In this document: piece after piece, positions 59,277 through 64,000 of the stretch
How the letters are laid out: each line of letters opens with the position of its first letter
Position numbering within the stretch: the stretch's first letter is position 1
Assembly: GCF_900129885.1 (NCBI RefSeq)
Contig: NZ_FQXE01000003.1
Span: 496,001-560,000, forward strand
DNA: 64,000 bases
Source: Pollutimonas bauzanensis
GTDB taxonomy: Bacteria; Pseudomonadota; Gammaproteobacteria; Burkholderiales; Burkholderiaceae_B
Reading direction: 5' to 3'
The notes under the pieces: generated by a model
Database searches by the model: none
The model's input: only the letters and a program-made list of their open reading frames with translations
What the model was told of the DNA's origin: nothing
Program-made: the position numbers and the translations under genes

Positions 59277-59525
59277 AAAACCAAAACCTAGAAATGCGCT
59301 GCTTTATTTGAAGAATCCATCCGGCGGATGATGCTGCCAATAATGCCGCTGCCGGAAAATGCGTACCCCTTTTTGGGGAGGCAAGCGCTCTGATAAGATG
59401 ATGCTGTGCATCGTTTATATATGGGCCCATTAACCGTGCAGGGACCGCGCTCGCACGTTATGCTAGCGTATCAGAGCCAAATGTTCGAGCATTTTTTTGT
59501 ATTTTTTCTTATAAAGCGCTGTTAT

Positions 59526-60755
59526 ATGTCGTCCACCGAAGCCCCAACCACCCCTCAAATCGTAGCGGATCTGCGCGTTGTAAAGCGAGGCTGCAGCGAG
59601 TTGCTGGTCGAGTCCGAATTCGTCGGCAAGCTTGCGCGCAGCCATGCCACGGGCAAGCCGCTGCGGATCAAGCTCGGGCTGGACCCCACCGCGCCCGATA
59701 TCCACCTGGGGCACACGGTGGTGCTCAACAAAATGCGCCAATTGCAGGATCTCGGCCATACCGTCATCTTCCTGATCGGCGACTTTACCTCCATGATAGG
59801 CGACCCCAGCGGCCGCAACGCCACGCGCCCGCCGCTCACCGCCGAACAGATCCACGGCAACGCCAAGACCTATTACGCCCAGGCCAGCCTGGTGCTGGAC
59901 CCATCCAGGACCGAGATCCGCTATAACTCGGAGTGGTGCGATCCCCTCGGCGCGCGCGGCATGATACAGCTGGCGTCGCGCTACACGGTCGCACGCATGA
60001 TGGAGCGCGAGGACTTCACCCGGCGCTTCAAAAGCGGCGTCCCCATTTCCGTGCACGAATTCCTGTACCCCCTGATGCAAGGCTACGATTCGGTGGCGCT
60101 CAAGGCCGACCTGGAGCTTGGCGGCACCGACCAGAAATTCAACCTTCTCGTCGGCCGTGAGCTGCAGAAGGAATACGGCCAGGAGCCGCAGTGCATCCTG
60201 ACCATGCCTTTGCTGGAAGGCACCGATGGCGTCGACAAGATGTCCAAATCCAAGGGCAATTACATAGGCATCACCGAGGCCCCCGATTCCATGTTCGGCA
60301 AGCTGATGTCGATTTCCGATACGCTGATGTGGAAGTACTTCGAACTCCTGTCGTTCCGTTCCATGGACGATATTGCGCTATTGCAAAGGCAGGTAAAAGA
60401 CGGCATGAATCCGCGCGACGCCAAGGTCGCGCTGGCGCAGGAAATCGTGGCGCGTTTCCATACGCAGCAGGCGGCGCGCGACGCCCTGGCCACCTTCGAA
60501 GCGCGTTTCCGCGATGGCGCGATGCCCGAGGACATGCCCGAGGTCCAGCTTGGCGCCGGCCCCCTGGGCATACTCAAGGTCTTGCGCGAGGCCGGCCTGG
60601 TGGTGTCGGGCGCCGAGGCCCAGCGCAATGTCGAGCAGGGCGGCGTGCGGGTCGATGGCGATCGCATCGACGATAAATCATTGCAGCTTTCAGCAGGCAC
60701 TTACGTTGTACAGGTGGGCAAGCGCAAGTTTGCCCGAGTCACATTAACAGGTTGA
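59526..60755 (+). CDS. tyrS: Tyrosine--tRNA ligase
   Basis: Class Ic synthetase, 409 residues. The HIGH-equivalent HLGHT is at 60-64, the tyrosine pocket lies around [20 protein letters not shown] (split), and KMSKS is at 238-242. A C-terminal S4 RNA-binding domain (about 345-409) ends [11 protein letters not shown] 59526 ([11 protein letters not shown]) is chosen; earlier ATGs give a hydrophobic non-family extension. The TyrZ-like length and motif are normal. About 250 bp separate it from the M23 gene; no T-box or other leader was recognised there. Confidence 0.96.
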   Translation: MSSTEAPTTPQIVADLRVVKRGCSELLVESEFVGKLARSHATGKPLRIKLGLDPTAPDIHLGHTVVLNKMRQLQDLGHTVIFLIGDFTSMIGDPSGRNATRPPLTAEQIHGNAKTYYAQASLVLDPSRTEIRYNSEWCDPLGARGMIQLASRYTVARMMEREDFTRRFKSGVPISVHEFLYPLMQGYDSVALKADLELGGTDQKFNLLVGRELQKEYGQEPQCILTMPLLEGTDGVDKMSKSKGNYIGITEAPDSMFGKLMSISDTLMWKYFELLSFRSMDDIALLQRQVKDGMNPRDAKVALAQEIVARFHTQQAARDALATFEARFRDGAMPEDMPEVQLGAGPLGILKVLREAGLVVSGAEAQRNVEQGGVRVDGDRIDDKSLQLSAGTYVVQVGKRKFARVTLTG

Positions 60756-60781
60756 CAGCCGTTTCCCGGCAGGAGTTTGTT

Positions 60782-61417
60782 ATGAAGCTTACTAGTGAGT
60801 CGTTTACGGATCAGGGGCGCATCCCCGAACGCTATGCGTTCGCCAAGCCCGACGGACAGAACCATGTGATGCTTGCCGGCAATGCCAACCCGCAGTTGGC
60901 ATGGTCGGATGCGCCTGGCGCCACGCAATCGTTCGTGGTCATTTGCCTCGACCCCGACGTACCCAGCAAGCCCGACGACGTCAACCAGGAAGACCGCGAG
61001 GTGCCGGCCGACTTGCCCCGCAGCGAATTCTTCCACTGGGTGCTGGTCGATGTCCCGGCGGGCACCACCGAAATTGCCGAAGGCGCCTATTCCAATGGCA
61101 TCACCCCGCGCGGCAAGGCCGGCCCGCTCGCCCTCGATGGCACGCGCCAGGGCGTGAACGATTACACCAGCTGGTTTGCCGCCGACCACGACATGAACGG
61201 CGATTACTTCGGCTACGACGGCCCATGCCCGCCCTGGAACGACGCCCTGGTCCACCGCTATATCTTCACCGTGTATGCGCTGGATATCGCCGAGCTGCCC
61301 TTCGAAGGCAAGTTCACCGGCGGCGATGTCATCAGCGCCATTCAAGGCCACGTGCTGGCGCAGGCGTCCATTACCGGCACCTACACCCTGAACCCGCGCC
61401 TTATCAAGCAGTCATAG
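60782..61417 (+). CDS. YbhB/YbcL family PEBP-like protein
   Basis: A 211-residue member of the phosphatidylethanolamine-binding/Raf-kinase-inhibitor fold found in bacteria as YbhB/YbcL. PEBP ligand-site segments are visible: SFVVICLDPDVPSKPDD, FFHWVLVDVPAGTTEIAEG, YFGYDGPCPPWND and HRYIFTVYALD. Bacterial function is uncertain. GCAGGAG precedes ATG 60782. It lies between tyrS and glyA and is not obviously part of either operon. Confidence 0.9.
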   Translation: MKLTSESFTDQGRIPERYAFAKPDGQNHVMLAGNANPQLAWSDAPGATQSFVVICLDPDVPSKPDDVNQEDREVPADLPRSEFFHWVLVDVPAGTTEIAEGAYSNGITPRGKAGPLALDGTRQGVNDYTSWFAADHDMNGDYFGYDGPCPPWNDALVHRYIFTVYALDIAELPFEGKFTGGDVISAIQGHVLAQASITGTYTLNPRLIKQS

Positions 61418-61427
61418 GGCGCATTGC

Positions 61428-61455
61428 CTGGAGCGGGCCAGCGCGGCCGCTCCAG
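61428..61455 (+). terminator. Hairpin after the PEBP-like gene
   Basis: CTGGAGCGGGCC pairs with GGCCGCTCCAG with one bulged G. No T-run follows, so function as a terminator is uncertain. Confidence 0.4.
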
Positions 61456-61536
61456 TGCTCCGGTAAATAAGGGCGTATTCGCGCTAGAATAGGCGCGTTT
61501 GTCCCAATCGCCACCTTCCACACACCAGGATAGCTA

Positions 61537-62781
61537 ATGTTTGATCGTTCACGTACCCTTGATCAAGTCGATGCCGAAGTATGGGCCGCCGTTCAAAAAG
61601 AAAACGTCCGCCAGGAACAGCATATCGAACTGATCGCCTCTGAAAACTACACCAGCCCCGCCGTCATGCAGGCTCAGGGTACGCAGTTGACCAACAAGTA
61701 TGCCGAAGGCTATCCCGGCAAGCGTTATTACGGCGGTTGCGAATACGTCGATATCGTCGAACAGCTGGCCATCGACCGCCTCAAGGAAATCTTCGGCGCC
61801 GAGGCCGCCAACGTCCAGCCCAATTCGGGCTCCCAGGCCAACCAGGGCGTCTACATGGCGGTGCTCAAGCCCGGCGACACGGTGCTGGGCATGAGCCTGG
61901 CCGAAGGCGGCCACCTGACGCACGGTTCGCCGGTCAATGCATCGGGCAAGCTGTACAACTTCCTGTCCTATGGCCTGGATGCCAACGAAGAACTCGATTA
62001 CAACCAGCTTGAAAAGCTCGCCAAAGAGCACAAGCCCAAGCTTATCGTAGGCGGCGCCTCCGCCTATTCGCTGCGCATCGATTTCGAACGCATGGCGCGC
62101 ATCGCGCACGACAACGGCGCCTTGTTCATGGTCGATATCGCGCACTACGCCGGCCTGGTGGCCGGCGGCGCCTACCCCAACCCCGTGCCGCACGCCGACT
62201 TCGTCACGTCGACAACCCACAAGTCCCTGCGCGGCCCGCGCGGCGGCGTCATCATGATGAAGTCCGAATTCGAGAAAATCGTCAACTCGGCCATCTTCCC
62301 CGGCATACAAGGCGGCCCGCTGATGCATGTCATCGCCGGCAAGGCCGTGGCTTTCAAGGAAGCCCTGGAACCTGAATTCAAGGCCTACGCGGCGCAGGTG
62401 GTCAGAAACGCCGATGTCCTGGCCCGCACTCTGGTCGAACGCGGCCTGCGCATTGTCTCCGGCCGCACCGAAAGCCATCTCATGCTGGTCGATCTGCGCG
62501 CCAAGGGCATCACCGGCAAGGAAGCGGAAGCGGTTCTCGGCCAGGCGCATATCACCGTCAATAAAAACGCCATTCCCAACGATCCGGAAAAGCCTTTCGT
62601 CACCAGCGGCATACGGCTGGGCACGCCGGCCATGACCACGCGCGGCTTCAAGGAAGCCGAAGCCGAACTCACTGGCCACCTTATCGCCGACGTGCTCGAC
62701 AACCCGCGCAACGAGGCGGCCATTGCCGATGTCCGCAAGCGCGTCAATGAACTGACGGCGCGTTTGCCGGTTTACAGTTAA
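61537..62781 (+). CDS. glyA: Serine hydroxymethyltransferase
   Basis: PLP enzyme interconverting serine and glycine and supplying one-carbon units. The 414 residues include [30 protein letters not shown], the PLP Lys229 in [14 protein letters not shown] and [19 protein letters not shown]-type leader with AGGA lies eight bases before the ATG. Followed 39 bp on by nrdR; glyA-nrdR-ribD is a common betaproteobacterial order linking one-carbon, dNTP and flavin metabolism. Confidence 0.98.
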   Translation: MFDRSRTLDQVDAEVWAAVQKENVRQEQHIELIASENYTSPAVMQAQGTQLTNKYAEGYPGKRYYGGCEYVDIVEQLAIDRLKEIFGAEAANVQPNSGSQANQGVYMAVLKPGDTVLGMSLAEGGHLTHGSPVNASGKLYNFLSYGLDANEELDYNQLEKLAKEHKPKLIVGGASAYSLRIDFERMARIAHDNGALFMVDIAHYAGLVAGGAYPNPVPHADFVTSTTHKSLRGPRGGVIMMKSEFEKIVNSAIFPGIQGGPLMHVIAGKAVAFKEALEPEFKAYAAQVVRNADVLARTLVERGLRIVSGRTESHLMLVDLRAKGITGKEAEAVLGQAHITVNKNAIPNDPEKPFVTSGIRLGTPAMTTRGFKEAEAELTGHLIADVLDNPRNEAAIADVRKRVNELTARLPVYS

Positions 62782-62820
62782 TACAGGGACAGCCCCGGTT
62801 GCGCCCGGGGCCTGCCAAAC

Positions 62821-63282
62821 ATGAAATGCCCGTTCTGTAGCAGCTTCGATACGCAAGTTATTGACTCCCGGGTTTCGGAAGAGGGCGACACCATACGTCG
62901 CCGCCGCCGCTGCGCGGCCTGCGATCGCCGCTTTACCACCTACGAACGGGTCGAGCTCGTCATGCCGGCCGTCGTCAAGCGCAACGGCACCCGCGTCGAG
63001 TTCGACGTCAACAAGCTGCGGGGCAGCCTGAACCTGGCATTGCGCAAGCGCCCGGTCAGCACCGAAGACGTCGACGCCGCCGTTGCCCGCGTGCAGGAGC
63101 GCCTGCTGGTCAGCGGCCTGCGCGAAGTGGGTACCGGGTATCTGGGCGAACTGGTCATGAGCGAACTCAAAAAGCTCGACCAGGTGGCCTATGTGCGCTT
63201 CGCCTCCGTCTACAAAAGCTTCGAGGACATAGGCGAATTCGTCAAGGCCATAGACGAGATCAAGGTGCCCTTGAAGCCGTGA
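62821..63282 (+). CDS. nrdR: Transcriptional repressor NrdR
   Basis: Nucleotide-sensing repressor of ribonucleotide reductase genes. The 153 residues have a zinc ribbon (Cys3, Cys6, Cys31, Cys34: [17 protein letters not shown] and [16 protein letters not shown]) followed by an ATP-cone that binds ATP/dATP ([20 protein letters not shown], split). Its likely target in this window is nrdAB, whose promoter has two matching operator boxes at 39584-39630. Its stop overlaps the ribD GTG start by 3 bp. Confidence 0.97.
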   Translation: MKCPFCSSFDTQVIDSRVSEEGDTIRRRRRCAACDRRFTTYERVELVMPAVVKRNGTRVEFDVNKLRGSLNLALRKRPVSTEDVDAAVARVQERLLVSGLREVGTGYLGELVMSELKKLDQVAYVRFASVYKSFEDIGEFVKAIDEIKVPLKP

Positions 63283-64000
63283 ACGCCCGCAACGCCATCG
63301 ACGACGAACGCTGGATGCGCCAGGCCCTGGCGCTGGCCGAAAGCGTCATGTACATCACGGCCCCCAACCCCCGCGTCGCCTGCCTGATCGTGCGCGACGG
63401 CCAATTATTGGCATCGGGCGCCACCCAGGTGGCGGGCGGCCCGCACGCCGAAGTCATGGCCCTGCGCCAGGCGGCCGGGCGCGGCCTGGATGCGGCGGGC
63501 GCAACGGTGTACGTTACCCTGGAGCCCTGCAGCCATTATGGGCGCACGCCGCCTTGCGCCGACGCCCTGATCGCGGCAAGGCCGGCTCGTGTCGTGGTGG
63601 CCATGCGCGACCCCAACCCCCTGGTCGGCGGGCAGGGCATCGCCAAGCTGCGCGCCGCCGGCATCGAGGTGACGACCATGGTCTGCGCCGCGCAGGCCCT
63701 GGCGCTGAATCCTGGCTTTGTGGCGCGCATGACGCGCAAGACCCCATGGCTGTGGCTCAAGCTGGCCGCCAGCCTCGATGGCAGGATAGCGCTGGACAAT
63801 GGACAGTCGCAGTGGATCACCGGCCCGGCGGCGCGCGCCGACGGCCATCATTGGCGCGCCCGCAGTTGCGTGGTGCTTACGGGGTCCGGCACGGTAAGGG
63901 CCGACGACCCGCAGATGAATGTACGCCACGTCGACACAGCGCGCCCGCCGGCAAAGGCGATTATCGATACGCGATTCGAAGTCGACGAAAACGCCCGGAT
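63279..64000 (+). CDS. ribD: Riboflavin biosynthesis deaminase/reductase RibD, N-terminal part (cut by window edge)
   Basis: Bifunctional diaminohydroxyphosphoribosylaminopyrimidine deaminase and 5-amino-6-(5-phosphoribosylamino)uracil reductase. The first ~240 residues are present. The deaminase zinc site is complete: [10 protein letters not shown] and [18 protein letters not shown]. The reductase domain follows with [25 protein letters not shown] (split) and [16 protein letters not shown]. The GTG at 63279 overlaps the nrdR stop; it gives the family's short N-terminus before [12 protein letters not shown]. The rest lies beyond 64000. Confidence 0.95.
   Translation, partial: MNARNAIDDERWMRQALALAESVMYITAPNPRVACLIVRDGQLLASGATQVAGGPHAEVMALRQAAGRGLDAAGATVYVTLEPCSHYGRTPPCADALIAARPARVVVAMRDPNPLVGGQGIAKLRAAGIEVTTMVCAAQALALNPGFVARMTRKTPWLWLKLAASLDGRIALDNGQSQWITGPAARADGHHWRARSCVVLTGSGTVRADDPQMNVRHVDTARPPAKAIIDTRFEVDENAR

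Noticed and set aside
59277-59525. Hydrophobic N-terminal extension of TyrS (start at 59406)
   Set aside because: The extra 40 residues are not family-like; ATG 59526 gives the standard TyrS N-terminus.
61418-61536. Riboswitch upstream of glyA
   Set aside because: Only a bulged hairpin and a TAGAAT -10-like box are seen; no glycine or SAM aptamer core was recognised.

Overview
The window is ordinary high-GC chromosome from a betaproteobacterium, most likely family Alcaligenaceae (a Bordetella, Achromobacter or Pusillimonas relative). The evidence is protein content and gene order: rplU-rpmA / obgE-proB, rplM-rpsI-argC, a divergent M23 peptidase/tyrS pair, glyA-nrdR-ribD, a lysine/alanine-rich histone H1-like protein of the BpH1 type, and a fused indolepyruvate ferredoxin oxidoreductase. 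The genus cannot be fixed from sequence reading alone. No rRNA, tRNA, prophage, CRISPR array or recognisable insertion sequence was found.

Layout. 1-2.6 kb: leftward proB (cut by the window edge), obgE, rpmA and rplU. 2.6-3.9 kb: about 1.3 kb without a convincing gene, filled with repeats. It holds two diverged inverted copies of a structured element, plus 57-bp, 34-bp and 22-bp tandem repeats. 3.9-5.2 kb: argJ. 5.2-13.3 kb: a MarR regulator, a DUF2817 metallohydrolase and a five-gene run matching aerobic CoA-dependent 2-aminobenzoate (anthranilate) degradation: monooxygenase/reductase fusion, SDR, enoyl-CoA hydratase, aryl-CoA ligase and RidA. 13.3-16.2 kb: hemL, thiE and a divergent thiD-like gene. 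16.3-18.3 kb: rubredoxin, yqgE, ruvX and a PlsC-type acyltransferase. 18.3-26.8 kb: a long leftward run mpl-yqiA-RNB nuclease-tonB-aroE-mtgA-lptG-apaH concerned with the envelope, shikimate and RNA. 26.9-33.7 kb: a TlpA-like thioredoxin, aroQ-accB-accC-prmA, a zinc-ribbon/DUF3426 protein, a PfkB kinase and a glycine-zipper lipoprotein. 33.7-39.5 kb: yggT, the H1-like gene, nrdB and nrdA. 39.7-46.4 kb: indolepyruvate oxidoreductase with a divergent Lrp-type regulator, a CopD-like membrane protein, a lipoprotein and gltX. 46.5-52.9 kb: a Pat-like acetyltransferase, an esterase, darP, pmbA and a TRAP solute-binding protein. 52.9-53.2 kb: a terminator and three tandem 77-bp palindromic repeats. 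53.3-64 kb: rplM-rpsI, argC, a DUF6776 protein, erpA, anmK, an M23 peptidase, tyrS, a PEBP-family protein, glyA, nrdR and the start of ribD.

Connections. A -35/-10 promoter upstream of nrdA carries two CACTA-type palindromes 31 bp apart, the spacing expected for NrdR, and nrdR itself lies 23 kb away. A 12-bp palindrome sits in the promoter spacer of the aminobenzoate operon, and a 10/12 match to it lies upstream of the MarR gene, suggesting one repressor for both. The most unusual feature is the inverted pair of elements at 2.67-3.84 kb. Their inner core is strongly conserved. Their outer arms differ completely in sequence yet each still pairs with its partner, and an inner stem carries paired (compensatory) base changes. 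They could be structured RNA genes or a non-autonomous repeat family.
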